Positions 52,285-62,094 are shown, counted from the stretch's first letter. The stretch: DNA of 64,000 bases from an uncultured Lachnospiraceae bacterium (GCA_910584965.1 CAJUDZ010000008.1:1-64000), one strand, 5' to 3'. Numbers and translations are program-made. Notes: generated from the letters alone by a model not told the origin.

Positions 52285-54042
52285 CTCCGCTTCCGCCTTC
52301 AGCGCGATATGCACCTCATCCAGCTGCTTCGGTTCCACCGCCGAAGGAGCGTTCATCATCACATCCATTGCGCTTTTGTTCATCGGGAACGGAATAATTT
52401 CCCGGATGCTGTCTTCCCCGGTTATCAACATGATCATTCTGTCCACGCCGGGCGCGATGCCCGCATGCGGCGGCGCTCCGTAGCAGAAAGCGTTGTACAT
52501 TGCCGGGAATTTGGCTTTCACGTCCTCTTCTCCCAGACCGACTAACTGAAACGCCCTGACCATAATTTCCGGGTCGTGGTTCCGCACCGCGCCGGAAGAA
52601 AGTTCCACGCCGTTGCAGACGAGGTCGTACTGATACGCCAGAATGGAAAGCGGATCCTGTTTCTCCAGCGCTTCCATTCCGCCCTGCGGCATGGAGAACG
52701 GGTTATGGCAGAATTCCAGTTCACCGGATTCTTCCCCGATCTCATACATCGGAAAATCCACAATCCAGCAGAACTCATAACGTTCCTTATCCATATGCGC
52801 TTCACATTGAAGGCCCAGCATGTTCCGGAGAACCCCGGCCGTTTTCTGGGCTCTCAGCTTTTTACCGGAAGTCAGACCGACGAAGTCTCCCGGTTTTAAT
52901 CCGAGTTTCTCAACTACCTTATCTTTGATCTCCACGAGGAATTTGCTGATACCGCCGACAAATTCGCCGTTTTCGTCCAGCCGGAACCAGTAGGCCTTTT
53001 CGCCGGACTGCACTTCTACATCATTACAGATTTTATCGATTACTTTCCGCGTCGCGCCGAACCGGTCTACTACAATCGCCTTGACCGTATTTCCGGCAAA
53101 CGGACCGAAACCGCAGTCCGCCAGGACGTCCGTCGCATCCTGCACCGTCAGGTCAATGCGCAGATCGGGCTTGTCGGAGCCGTATTTTTCCATCGCCTCC
53201 AGATAGGGAATGCGCGTGAACGGCAGTTTGGAAGCGGTTTTATACACGCCGTATTTTTCAAAAACCGGCGGAAGCACTTCTTCTATAATCGCAAATACAT
53301 CTTCCTGACCGGCAAAAGCCATCTCCATATCGAGCTGGTAAAACTCGCCGGGAGAACGGTCCGCCCTGGCGTCCTCGTCACGGAAACAGGGCGCGATCTG
53401 GAAATAGCGGTCAAATCCCGACGCCATCAGAATCTGCTTAAACTGCTGCGGCGCCTGCGGCAGCGCATAAAATTTGCCGGGATGGACTCTGGACGGCACG
53501 ATGTAGTCCCGCGCCCCTTCCGGTGAAGAACAGGTCAGAATCGGCGTCGTAATCTCTAAAAATCCGAGATCCGTCATCCGTTTCCGCAGTTCCGCGGCAA
53601 TTTTACTTCTTAAAACAATTTTATCCTTCACCTGCGGGTTCCGCAGATCCAGATAGCGGTATTTCAACCGCAGATTTTCGTCCGCTTCTTTAGAACGGTT
53701 AATTTCAAAAGGCAGCGCATTATAGCGGCAGTTGCCGAGCACGCTGATCTTCTCCGGCACGACTTCGATATCGCCGGTCGGCAGATTCGGGTTTTTGTTG
53801 GAACGTTCTCTGACGGTTCCCTCGATCTGAAGCGTCGATTCGTTATTGACGCCGTCAAGAGACTGCATAATCTCTTCCGTTTCGATTACGATCTGGGTTG
53901 TGCCGTAAAAATCCCTGAGAATCAGAAATCCAAGATTTTTGGACACTTTTCTCAGATTATCATACCACCCCGCCAGCGTCACTTTCTCTCCAATGTGCTG
54001 ACTGCGCAGTTCGCCGCAGTTATAAGTTCTCGATTGCATCAT
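52273..54042 (-). CDS. aspS: Aspartyl-tRNA synthetase
   Basis: A 589-residue class II synthetase: OB-fold domain (VTLAGWYDNLRKVSKNLGFL), motif 2 (FRDEDARADRSPGEFYQLD), the bacterial GAD insert (about 290-410), and motif 3 (GIAPGVDRMIM). This length and insert are those of bacterial AspRS. No T-box leader was found upstream. It is divergent from the GH31 gene and convergent with the ATPase cassette. Confidence 0.97.
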   Translation of the reverse strand: MMQSRTYNCGELRSQHIGEKVTLAGWYDNLRKVSKNLGFLILRDFYGTTQIVIETEEIMQSLDGVNNESTLQIEGTVRERSNKNPNLPTGDIEVVPEKISVLGNCRYNALPFEINRSKEADENLRLKYRYLDLRNPQVKDKIVLRSKIAAELRKRMTDLGFLEITTPILTCSSPEGARDYIVPSRVHPGKFYALPQAPQQFKQILMASGFDRYFQIAPCFRDEDARADRSPGEFYQLDMEMAFAGQEDVFAIIEEVLPPVFEKYGVYKTASKLPFTRIPYLEAMEKYGSDKPDLRIDLTVQDATDVLADCGFGPFAGNTVKAIVVDRFGATRKVIDKICNDVEVQSGEKAYWFRLDENGEFVGGISKFLVEIKDKVVEKLGLKPGDFVGLTSGKKLRAQKTAGVLRNMLGLQCEAHMDKERYEFCWIVDFPMYEIGEESGELEFCHNPFSMPQGGMEALEKQDPLSILAYQYDLVCNGVELSSGAVRNHDPEIMVRAFQLVGLGEEDVKAKFPAMYNAFCYGAPPHAGIAPGVDRMIMLITGEDSIREIIPFPMNKSAMDVMMNAPSAVEPKQLDEVHIALKAEAESGE

Positions 54043-54231
54043 CGCTTTGTATTCCTTTCCGATTCTTTTCGTATCATTTTATCACAAATGCCCGCGGACA
54101 GGCAAGCGGAGAAATCTATTCCGCCGCATTCTTTCGCGGAGCGGAAGTGTGTCTCCGAAGACCACGATACTCCCTTACGGCACGGCCGCCGGGCAGGCGT
54201 CTCCCTGCTGAAAAATTATTCCGATTCCCTC

Positions 54232-54260
54232 TTGCAACCCGCTTTCTTTTTTAATAAAAT
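54232..54260 (+). promoter_or_regulatory. GH31 gene promoter
   Basis: -35 TTGCAA (54232-54237), 17-bp spacer, -10 TAAAAT (54255-54260), about 57 bp before the start codon. Confidence 0.7.
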
Positions 54261-54316
54261 ACAGTTACCATGAACTAAAATTTACGAAATTTTTTGGAAA
54301 GGACAGGGAAACTGCC

Positions 54317-56581
54317 ATGTATGGAAAGTTGTTGAACTATGAACAAAAAGGCCAGACCGTCATATTGCACTACGAGAAGCAGTCCGTCAGGATACAGATA
54401 TTGACCAATGAGGTCATCAATGTATTCGTTCCGCTTTCATCCGACGAACACCGTTCCAAAGCCATCGAAGGCGAAAAAGAACTTCCCACCGCTTTTACGC
54501 TGGACAGGGTGGAAGGCTGCCTTGTGATCGCGACGGATTCGCTGATCTGCCGGATCTATGATGATTTTATGATCGACTTTTACGACAGGGATGGAAATCT
54601 GCTCTGTGCTGACTACCGCGGTCAAAGAGAACCGCGGTTTGTGCCGAAGGAATCTTTTATCGAACTCGCCAGGCAGGAAGGGCATGACGTCAATGACGCC
54701 GGCATCCTGAATCACCCGGTACAGTGTGTGAAGCAGCTGGACGAAGCCGACTGCATCTACGGACTTGGAGACAAAACCGGCGTCCTGAACAAACGTTTCT
54801 ATGAATATGAGAACTGGAACAGCGACATCCCGGATCCCCATGAAGACTGTTTTAAATCTTTATATAAAAGCATTCCCTTTTTTATCACGCTGAAAGAAAA
54901 AGGCGTCTATGGCATTTTTTATGACAATACTTTTAAAAGCTATTTCAATTTCGGCAAGGAAAACCACGGGTATTACAGCTTCGGAAGCGATGCCGGCAAT
55001 CTGGACTATTATTTTATCGGCGGAAGCTCCATGCCGGAAGTCCTCGGAAATTACACGTATCTGACCGGACGGATGCCCCTGATGCAAAAATGGGTGCTGG
55101 GATATCATCAGTCCCGCTGGGGATATGACGATGAAAAAACCTTCCGGGAACTCGCCGCGAAGCTCCGGGAACTCCGGATTCCCTGCGACGCGCTGCATTT
55201 TGATATCGACTATATGGAGCGCTACAAAGTCTTTACCTGGAACAAAGAACGTTTTGACGACGCGGAAACGCTGCTTTCCGACCTGAAAAAACAGGGATTC
55301 AAAGCCGTTACGATCATCGATCCGGGCGTTAAGAAAGAAAACGGGTATCCGATGTACGAAGAGGGCATCGAAAACGATTTTTATGCCAAATCGCCGGACG
55401 GCAGCGTTTATGTCAATACCGTCTGGCCGGGCGACGCGGTATATCCGGACTTCGGAAATCCCGCCGTCCGGAAATGGTGGGGCGGACATTTGCAGTTCTA
55501 TACCGATCTCGGCATCAGCGGCGTTTGGAATGATATGAACGAACCGGCCAGCTTCAACGGGCCGCTCCCGGATGATATCGTTTTCACGGACGAAGACCGT
55601 CCTTCCACCCACGCTGAAATGCACAATGTATACGGTCACAATATGGCAAAAGCGACTTACGAAGGATGGAAAGCGCTCACCGGCAAAAGGCCCTTCGTCA
55701 TCACCAGGGCATGTTACGGCGGTTCCCAGAAATATGCGACGGCATGGACAGGGGACAACCAGAGCCTTTGGACACACCTGCGCATGGCGATTCCGCAGCA
55801 ATGCAATCTGGGCCTGAGCGGTATGGCTTTTGTAGGAACCGATATCGGCGGTTTCGGCGCCGATACCACGCCGGAACTTCTGATCCGCTGGGTACAGGCC
55901 GGCTGTTTTTCCCCATTGTTCCGCAACCATTGCGCCATCGGCAGCATGAATCAGGAACCCTGGCTGTTCGGAAAAGAGACGTTGGACATCTACCGGAAAT
56001 ACGTCAACCTGCGCTATTCGCTGCTTCCCTATTTCTACGATTTATGCCGGGAATGCGAGCAGACCGGACTTCCGATTCTCCGCCCTCTCGTTCTGCATTA
56101 TGAAAATGACATAAATGTCAGAAATTTGAACGACGAGTTTCTCGCAGGCGAACACCTTCTTGTTGCGCCGGTTGTCGAACAGGGGGCGAGAAAGCGCATG
56201 GTCTACCTGCCGGAAGGCGTCTGGTACGATTACTGGGCTTCCCACGGCCAAAAAATGCGCTGTTATCAGGGAAATCAGTATTACATCGTGGACGCGCCCT
56301 TAGACGTATGCCCCATCTTCGTCAAGGCCGGCACAATACTGCCCAAAGCCCCGGCGCAGATGTATGTGGGCGAAATTGCGGATCCCGAACTGATTCTGGA
56401 AGTTTACCCCGGCGAAGGCTCCTACGTCCATTATCACGATAACGGAGAGGATTTCGCGTACCGGGACGGCGCCTACCATGAATACCTTTTTGAAACGGAC
56501 GGAACCAACAATCTGCAGATCACGAAACGGCATGCGGGTTACCGGGATTATCCGCAGATTGCGGTCCGGTATCTTTCCTGA
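54317..56581 (+). CDS. Glycoside hydrolase family 31 alpha-glucosidase
   Basis: A 754-residue GH31 enzyme. The nucleophile Asp lies in GVWNDMNEPASF near residue 410, and the second catalytic region is TAWTGDNQSLWTHLRM, followed by GTDIGGFG. It has N-terminal beta-sandwich, barrel and C-terminal beta domains and no signal peptide. It probably removes terminal alpha-linked glucose or a related sugar from imported oligosaccharides. AAAGGACAGGG precedes the ATG. A strong terminator follows. Confidence 0.95.
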   Translation: MYGKLLNYEQKGQTVILHYEKQSVRIQILTNEVINVFVPLSSDEHRSKAIEGEKELPTAFTLDRVEGCLVIATDSLICRIYDDFMIDFYDRDGNLLCADYRGQREPRFVPKESFIELARQEGHDVNDAGILNHPVQCVKQLDEADCIYGLGDKTGVLNKRFYEYENWNSDIPDPHEDCFKSLYKSIPFFITLKEKGVYGIFYDNTFKSYFNFGKENHGYYSFGSDAGNLDYYFIGGSSMPEVLGNYTYLTGRMPLMQKWVLGYHQSRWGYDDEKTFRELAAKLRELRIPCDALHFDIDYMERYKVFTWNKERFDDAETLLSDLKKQGFKAVTIIDPGVKKENGYPMYEEGIENDFYAKSPDGSVYVNTVWPGDAVYPDFGNPAVRKWWGGHLQFYTDLGISGVWNDMNEPASFNGPLPDDIVFTDEDRPSTHAEMHNVYGHNMAKATYEGWKALTGKRPFVITRACYGGSQKYATAWTGDNQSLWTHLRMAIPQQCNLGLSGMAFVGTDIGGFGADTTPELLIRWVQAGCFSPLFRNHCAIGSMNQEPWLFGKETLDIYRKYVNLRYSLLPYFYDLCRECEQTGLPILRPLVLHYENDINVRNLNDEFLAGEHLLVAPVVEQGARKRMVYLPEGVWYDYWASHGQKMRCYQGNQYYIVDAPLDVCPIFVKAGTILPKAPAQMYVGEIADPELILEVYPGEGSYVHYHDNGEDFAYRDGAYHEYLFETDGTNNLQITKRHAGYRDYPQIAVRYLS

Positions 56582-56610
56582 AAACGGGACAGGCCGTCAT
56601 AACGCGGCAG

Positions 56611-56636
56611 AACCGCCCTTTTAGGGCGGTTCTTTC
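56611..56636 (+). terminator. GH31 gene terminator
   Basis: AACCGCCC and GGGCGGTT pair around a short T-rich loop, followed by TCTTTC. It lies 30 bp after the stop. Confidence 0.85.
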
Positions 56637-56667
56637 GGCTCTGTTCATGTTTATTCGGTCAGTTCTG

Positions 56668-58275
56668 TCATTTGGGAAGCCCCGCCCGGTAATAAAAACA
56701 GGTTTTTTCCGGCACCCGGTATGCTTTGGCATCCGCGCCTTCTCCTTCGATTCGATAATCCGTGCTGTAACCGAAGACAATTCTTCCGTCCGGAAGCGCG
56801 CAGTATAAACAGCCCTCCCACGGACAAGGCGCCTCATAGGCGGGCAGTACATTGACGGCGGTTTCGTCTCCCAGATTCCAGGTGAAGATTCCGTCATAGC
56901 CCCAGAACACGAAGTCCGTTTCCGCGCCCGGCGCGATAATATCCGGCATAATCGTTCCTTCCGGCATGATATTCTCATAAATATCCTCTAAACATCCTTT
57001 TTCCAAATTGACCGACGCAATGCCCATCTTTCCGTCCGCACCCGTTCCCCTTTCTTCGATCTGCGTATAGACCTTTCCGTCCTTTCCGATGCCGATTCCG
57101 CCCGCGTCATGGCTTTGATACCGGTCGGAAGTAATCGCTTTCACAAAATTTCCGTTCTGATCGAAAACGGAAAGCAGACTGTCGGAAAACAAAGAACGTA
57201 TATAGATATATCCCTGATCGTCAACTGCCATTCTGGTAATTCTGCTGCCGATCTCATCCCGGTAAGGAGACATATCGATTTTCTTTTTGATCTCCCCATC
57301 TTCGCTCAGAATCCACAGACTCGTCCGATAATGCTCCCCTGCAATTGTCGCAGACAGGTTATCAGCGCCCTCCGGCACGCGTTCCATTAACGACATATAG
57401 ATATCGCCCTTTTTATCCTGATATAACATGCTGACATAGGTCTCTGCGTCAAAATCATCAAAGAACAATGCCGAATCGCCGCTGCCGATCTCCATCTTAT
57501 GAACGGCATTCCACCCCGCCAGAAAAATACAGTCGTTTCCGGCCGCCATCGCGCATATCTCCAGCGTTCCCGTATAAGGGACTGTGAGCTCCTGCGCCGG
57601 GTTCCGGACGGCCTCGCTTTGCAGCACAGACTCTTCTGTCGCCGCCGCTTCCGTTCTGTCTTCCAGTTCTTCCTTGACCGTTTCGGTCGGACTCTCGATT
57701 TCCCCTGCCGCCAGTTTTTCGTTCATGGCCTGCAGACTGTAGTCCCGTTTCTGCATAAAATCAATGATCTGCAGCAATTCCTCGTCGCTCATTTCTTCTT
57801 CCGGAAAGAAAAACGTCGCCGTATCTCCATAGAACGCTACCCCTTTTCCCCGGTACGCCCCCGGTTCTGAAATCATGGCCAGCGCCCCCTCCGGAAACAG
57901 CCCCGCCTCTTCGTATGACTTCCGCAGCTGTGCCATCCGCTCTTTTTCCGCTTCCGTATAAGGCCGGTTGTAATTATCGGCCCCGATTGCATTCCTGTAA
58001 ATCTGTATGAAATATTCCTCCATCTCCTTTTCATTCATCGCTTCCATACGCTGCTGCAGAACACTGACCGCAGCGGTCACCGTTATGGAAAGCATTGCTG
58101 TCAGCGCCGCAGCTAAAATCACCGATTTCCTGAGAGTCATCCGGTATTTAGGAAGACTGACGAGTATGTCATCTACTTTATCCCGCAGAGTATCCGGCAA
58201 CCGGATTTCTTCCTGCTCCGCCATGTTAAATAATTTTTGTTCCAATATGACTTCCTGTTCCAATCTGTCTTTCAT
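56668..58275 (-). CDS. Membrane-anchored anti-sigma-like protein with beta-propeller
   Basis: A 535-residue protein. The first 45 residues are cytoplasmic, one helix lies near 50-70 (SVILAAALTAMLSITVTAAVS), and the external part carries repeated strands like DDQGYIYIRSLFSDSLLSVFDQNG and GKDGKVYTQIEE, which suggest a beta-propeller or NHL-type sensor. It lies 98 bp after a sigma factor gene on the same strand. The topology fits an anti-sigma factor with an extracellular sensor. Ligand unknown. Confidence 0.7.
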   Translation of the reverse strand: MKDRLEQEVILEQKLFNMAEQEEIRLPDTLRDKVDDILVSLPKYRMTLRKSVILAAALTAMLSITVTAAVSVLQQRMEAMNEKEMEEYFIQIYRNAIGADNYNRPYTEAEKERMAQLRKSYEEAGLFPEGALAMISEPGAYRGKGVAFYGDTATFFFPEEEMSDEELLQIIDFMQKRDYSLQAMNEKLAAGEIESPTETVKEELEDRTEAAATEESVLQSEAVRNPAQELTVPYTGTLEICAMAAGNDCIFLAGWNAVHKMEIGSGDSALFFDDFDAETYVSMLYQDKKGDIYMSLMERVPEGADNLSATIAGEHYRTSLWILSEDGEIKKKIDMSPYRDEIGSRITRMAVDDQGYIYIRSLFSDSLLSVFDQNGNFVKAITSDRYQSHDAGGIGIGKDGKVYTQIEERGTGADGKMGIASVNLEKGCLEDIYENIMPEGTIMPDIIAPGAETDFVFWGYDGIFTWNLGDETAVNVLPAYEAPCPWEGCLYCALPDGRIVFGYSTDYRIEGEGADAKAYRVPEKTCFYYRAGLPK

Positions 58276-58373
58276 CGGGAATCCTTCTCCTTTCCTGCTC
58301 TGTGTCCGGCCGCTTTGACGACTGCCCGTCCGTTTCGGCAGGCATATGAATCAGAAACGCTAAAACTCTGATT

Positions 58374-58841
58374 TCACAAAAGCCATTCTCTGAGCTGCTT
58401 TTTTCCCCGGAAAAGCCTGGACTTGACCGTTCCTTCCGCAATATGCAGAATCTGTCCGATTTCCTTAATGGAAAATCTCTCATAAAAATAAAGTATAATG
58501 ACCTCCCGGTAGACAATATCCAGTTCCATGACAATGTCCCACAGTTCATGGTAATCATCCCGGAAATCAGGCATATGATCTTCCATATTTTCCACGGGTG
58601 AAACCCTTTTGTTCTTCGCATAAATCCGCTTTGCCTCGTTTGCGGTGATCTGCATCATCCACGCCCGGAAACTTCCGCTCTTTTTCAGCGTATGCAATTT
58701 CTCATACGCTTTCAGAACGGACTCGCTGACCGCGTCTTCCGCATCTTCGCGGTTGTGCAGAATCCCGAACGCAAGCCTGTACAGGCTCTGCATATTCTCC
58801 CGGACCAGACGCGCAAACGTTTCCTTACCAATTACAGACAT
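58374..58841 (-). CDS. ECF sigma factor
   Basis: A 155-residue sigma-70 family protein with region 2 (FGILHNREDAEDAVSESVLKAY, FRAWMMQITANEAKRIY) and region 4 (REVIILYFYERFSIKEIGQI, then EGTVKSRLFRGKKQL). It pairs with the downstream propeller protein, probably its anti-sigma factor. The short gap upstream (58842-58905) must hold its promoter. Regulon unknown. Confidence 0.92.
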   Translation of the reverse strand: MSVIGKETFARLVRENMQSLYRLAFGILHNREDAEDAVSESVLKAYEKLHTLKKSGSFRAWMMQITANEAKRIYAKNKRVSPVENMEDHMPDFRDDYHELWDIVMELDIVYREVIILYFYERFSIKEIGQILHIAEGTVKSRLFRGKKQLREWLL

Positions 58842-58905
58842 ACCCCACCTCCTTGCAGTTTTGCCGGCTTCTATATCATATGACCGGCGAAGAGGGCGAA
58901 AGGTT

Positions 58906-59555
58906 TCAGCCGGCGGACAACTTTCGGCAGATTTCGTAAATCAGAGGGAGAAGCAGAAGGGAAAGCACCGTATAGAGCGGCAGCAGAACGGAAATCATGC
59001 CAAATACGCTTCCGCCGATTTCATAAAGATAGAACATCGAAAGCGACCTGTTGATGTCCGGCAGTCTGTCCGGCAGGATTCCCATAATCTTTCCGATCAG
59101 AGCGGAACTTCCGCCGTTGATAAAAGCCGGCAGAAACAACAGGATAAAGGGCACCGTCACCGCAAAAAAGGCGGATTTCGTTCTGGCTGAGACTAACATG
59201 GTCAACAGCATCAGAAACAGGGTTCCGATATAACCTCCCAGAATCGTCAGCACATACTGCTGCCGGTTTGTCAGCAGATAAAAGCTTTTCCATCCGTCCG
59301 CATAATCGTAATAAAACGGCGCCCGCTCTTCCCACGCGGCATAACGCCGCAACAGAAAATCCCGCTCCATTCTTTTCTGGCCGCTTTCAGCTTTTGAACC
59401 GCTTCCGTCCCATACACGTCTTCTCCGTTTTCATTCACATAATATACCCCATGTATCGCAAAATAGCAGGTAATTGCCAGTATTCCGACCAGAATCAACA
59501 TTGCAGTTCTGGTTCCCGGCTTCACCCATATCTTTTTCAGCTCATAATATAACAT
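58906..59555 (-). pseudogene. ABC-2 type permease gene, frameshifted and shortened
   Basis: The 5' frame (from 59555) encodes MLYYELKKIWVKPGTRTAML and NENGEDVYGTEAVQKL, the N-terminal helix and start of a permease. The C-terminal part (from 59370 to 58906, another frame) encodes AWEERAPFYYDYADGWKSFY and five helices. The frames cross near 59330-59370, and the usual long loop between them seems much shorter than in related proteins. I read it as a broken permease for the ABC ATPase upstream; a deletion plus frameshift is the simplest cause. Confidence 0.65.
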
Positions 59556-59590
59556 CCTCCCACTCCCTTTCCGCCAGACTTTCGCATATG

Positions 59591-60457
59591 TTATTCTTTC
59601 CCGTCAGAATAAGACAGGAAAACATCTTCCAGTACCGCGCTTTCCTCTTCCGCTTCCGGATGAGGACGCTCCTCCGCCAGCATTCTCAGCAGAATGCCGC
59701 CGGAAACGGCCTTCCGGTTCGTCACTTTATACCGCGCCTCATACGCCGACGCTTCATGGACCGGAACGGTCAAGCTCCATACCCGTACTTCCATGCCCGC
59801 AATTACCTCGTCCGGCGTTCCCGTGTGAAGAAGTTTCCCGTCCTTCATAAAAAGAATTTCATCCGCGACAAATTCGATATCCGATACGATATGTGTGGAA
59901 AGCAGTACCAGTCTGTCCTGTGCGAGCTCACTGATCAGGTTTCTGAAGCGCACTCTTTCGTTTGGGTCAAGCCCGGCTGTCGGTTCGTCCAGAATCAGAA
60001 TATCCGGCTGATTCAGCACCGCCTGCGCGATACCGGCGCGGCGTTTCATGCCGCCCGAAAGTCTTTTCATCTTTCGGTCCTGTTCTTTAGACAGACCCAC
60101 CTGGTCAATCATATGTTTTACCCTTTTCAAAGCCGCAGCCCTGGGCAGGCCTTTGATGGACGCGATATACATCAGATAATCTTTTACCGTGAAATCAGGA
60201 TAAAACCCGAAATCCTGCGGCAGATAGCCGAGTACTCTCCTGTACGCCGCCCCCATCCGGAAAATATCCTCCCCGTTCAGATAAATACCGCCTTCCGTCG
60301 GTTCCAACAGAGTACATAACATCCGCATCAGCGTGGTCTTTCCCGCTCCGTTTGCGCCGAGCAGTCCGTATATGCCGGTTTCCATCGTGCAGGACAAATG
60401 CGATACCGCCTCTGTTCCATGAAAGATTTTGGTCAGATTTTCTATTCTCAGTTCCAC
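59591..60457 (-). CDS. ABC transporter ATP-binding protein
   Basis: A 288-residue ABC-2 type ATPase. Walker A GANGAGKTTLMRML near residue 35, Q-loop YLPQDFG, signature LSGGMKRRAGIAQA and Walker B LILDEPTAGLDP are intact. The last 70 residues are the regulatory tail typical for this subfamily. It lies between a sigma-controlled membrane protein and a broken permease gene. Substrate unknown. Confidence 0.9.
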   Translation of the reverse strand: MELRIENLTKIFHGTEAVSHLSCTMETGIYGLLGANGAGKTTLMRMLCTLLEPTEGGIYLNGEDIFRMGAAYRRVLGYLPQDFGFYPDFTVKDYLMYIASIKGLPRAAALKRVKHMIDQVGLSKEQDRKMKRLSGGMKRRAGIAQAVLNQPDILILDEPTAGLDPNERVRFRNLISELAQDRLVLLSTHIVSDIEFVADEILFMKDGKLLHTGTPDEVIAGMEVRVWSLTVPVHEASAYEARYKVTNRKAVSGGILLRMLAEERPHPEAEEESAVLEDVFLSYSDGKE

Positions 60458-60491
60458 TTCTTCACCCCTTCGCTTTCCTCATACTTTACTT

Positions 60492-60590
60492 CCCGATTGC
60501 ATACCTTCACGGCCTACGGGCTTTCCCGATTGCAGGCCTCCACAGCCCACAGACTTTCCCGACTGCAGGCCTCCACAGCCCACAGACTTT
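60492..60590. repeat. 33-bp tandem repeat, three copies
   Basis: Copies at 60492-60524 (diverged), 60525-60557 and 60558-60590; the last two differ by one base. Translated on the minus strand each gives RESLWAVEAC-S/N. The stop codon of the membrane protein gene falls inside the diverged copy, so the array runs past the end of the coding frame. Confidence 0.85.
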
Positions 60591-61308
60591 CCCGCAGCAT
60601 TCGTTTGACCGTATAAGTTAAATATGCCGCCGCCATGCCGCAGATCCCTGTCCAGACCGGAACGGAGACCGTCCTGTAAACATTGTCATTCAGTATCACC
60701 AGCATCCAGACAACGGCCCAGAGCAGCGACAAAACGCATGCCGTATATTCCGAAACCGCGCGGCGGCCGCACAGCCCTCTGAAACAGATACAGCAGGTAA
60801 CGGTCATCGGCAGAAAAAACTGCACGATAATTTCCCAGATAATGACTTTTCCGGTCATTGACAACGCCGCTGTAAACAGACTTAAAAACACCCCGTCCAC
60901 CGCCGCGAACGCAAGCAGCCGCGCGCTGTAAATCTGCCGGATGGAAAAACAAGCCGCGCCTTCCACTTCCATGGCATTGGCGCTGCGATTCTTCCACAGC
61001 TCCGGGATTACCATGACGACAAACAACGGCGCGGCAATGCCGAACATGCTTCGAATCTTCCACACATCTTCCACTGACCGGACATACCATCCCGCCAGGA
61101 ACAGCAGGAAAAATTGCAGGCTCCACCATCTTTTACGGATATACCGGGTCTGGTCATAGAGAAAATCAAAATACGTTACCTGTATCTTTTCCACCGCTTC
61201 ATCATAAGATTTCCGGGCGTTGACAATCGTGTCTTTTATTTTTGACTCATCCGGTTCCGGCATACTGCTCAGCCCATACGCCCTCAGCCTCCTATCCAGT
61301 TCTTTCAA
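60514..61308 (-). CDS. Membrane protein coupled to a sigma factor
   Basis: A 264-residue protein. The N-terminal 60 residues are cytoplasmic and charged, and six helices follow. The C-terminus ends in repeated ESLWAVEAC units from a 33-bp tandem repeat. The start overlaps the sigma factor stop (ATGA). It could be an anti-sigma factor of unusual multi-pass type or the second ABC permease. I favour a regulatory role by position, without a family match. Confidence 0.65.
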   Translation of the reverse strand: MKELDRRLRAYGLSSMPEPDESKIKDTIVNARKSYDEAVEKIQVTYFDFLYDQTRYIRKRWWSLQFFLLFLAGWYVRSVEDVWKIRSMFGIAAPLFVVMVIPELWKNRSANAMEVEGAACFSIRQIYSARLLAFAAVDGVFLSLFTAALSMTGKVIIWEIIVQFFLPMTVTCCICFRGLCGRRAVSEYTACVLSLLWAVVWMLVILNDNVYRTVSVPVWTGICGMAAAYLTYTVKRMLRESLWAVEACSRESLWAVEACNRESP

Positions 61309-61892
61309 TATAGTTCCTCCCTTCCTTTGAGACTCCCGCCATCGCTTCCGCAGTCATAAAGGGTTTTCGTCCCTTCTTCCTCTTCCAGAAACTCCCGCAG
61401 CTGCTCCTTCGCTTTTTTCAGACGATATTTCACAAGCGGAAGGCCGATCTGCAGAATGCCGGCCGTTTCCCGCAGGCTTCGTTCCTGGAAAAAATGAAGA
61501 ACGACCACTTCCCTAAGCTCTGCGGGCAGCCTCGCGAGCGCGGTTTCTATTAACAGTTTTTCAACGACCATACGGGATTTATCCGCATACGCTTCCTTTT
61601 CTTCCACAGGTTCACCCACCGCGTTTTCCCGGTTTTTCCGCTCCCAGTCTATGCAGAGATTTCTCGCGATCGTGTACAGATAGTTCAGCGCCTTTCCCCG
61701 ATGCTTATAGTCCGCAAGCTTTCGGAAAAAATGCTCGAAGGTATCCTGTGTGAGGTCCTCCGCCCACGCCCTGTTTGTGCAATGATAACCGCAATACTGC
61801 AAAATCTGCGCATAATACCGCCGCACAAAAGTTTCCATTGCCGCCTCGTCGCCATTTTTCATTTTATGAATTAAAAGAAAATCCTGCTGCAT
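61305..61892 (-). CDS. Sigma-70 family RNA polymerase sigma factor (ECF)
   Basis: A 195-residue sigma factor: region 2 (NGDEAAMETFVRRYYAQIL, AEDLTQDTFEHFFRKL) and region 4 (LPAELREVVVLHFFQERSL, then QIGLPLVKYRLKKAKEQL). The ATG at 61892 has AGGAG seven bases upstream; a longer frame to 62093 begins with a hydrophobic stretch and has no ribosome site, so it is rejected. It is first of an operon with a membrane protein and an ABC transporter, which it may control. Confidence 0.88.
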   Translation of the reverse strand: MQQDFLLIHKMKNGDEAAMETFVRRYYAQILQYCGYHCTNRAWAEDLTQDTFEHFFRKLADYKHRGKALNYLYTIARNLCIDWERKNRENAVGEPVEEKEAYADKSRMVVEKLLIETALARLPAELREVVVLHFFQERSLRETAGILQIGLPLVKYRLKKAKEQLREFLEEEEGTKTLYDCGSDGGSLKGREELY

Positions 61893-62094
61893 ATAATCTC
61901 CTGTCGGTTTCGGAACCGGAACGTCCCGGAAAGCGCTTTCTATTATGTATAACGGATTGGGGGAGGGATTGGATAGTCTTCTCCGATAATTTCTAAAGAA
62001 AATGTAAAAAAACCACACGGTTGCAGTCCACATCATAATATGATAGGATGAAATAAGTAAAATTACAGTCCAAAGAAGGAGACTGACCGTCAAA

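Noticed and set aside
54043..54316. Possible T-box leader of aspS
   Set aside because: The 270-bp gap has no specifier stem, T-box sequence or terminator in the minus-strand direction. It is shared with the GH31 promoter.
54860..55930. Long open frame of 356 codons on the minus strand inside the GH31 gene
   Set aside because: It lies fully antisense to a clear GH31 gene with catalytic motifs, has no ribosome site, and its protein has no family pattern. Reverse-frame openness is common with this codon usage.
60492..60590. Possible CRISPR array
   Set aside because: The 33-bp units are contiguous without spacers and are coding, so this is a simple tandem repeat.
61305..62093. Longer version of the sigma factor starting at 62093
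   Set aside because: The extra 67 residues are hydrophobic, unlike any sigma factor, and lack a ribosome site. The ATG at 61892 has AGGAG at the right distance.
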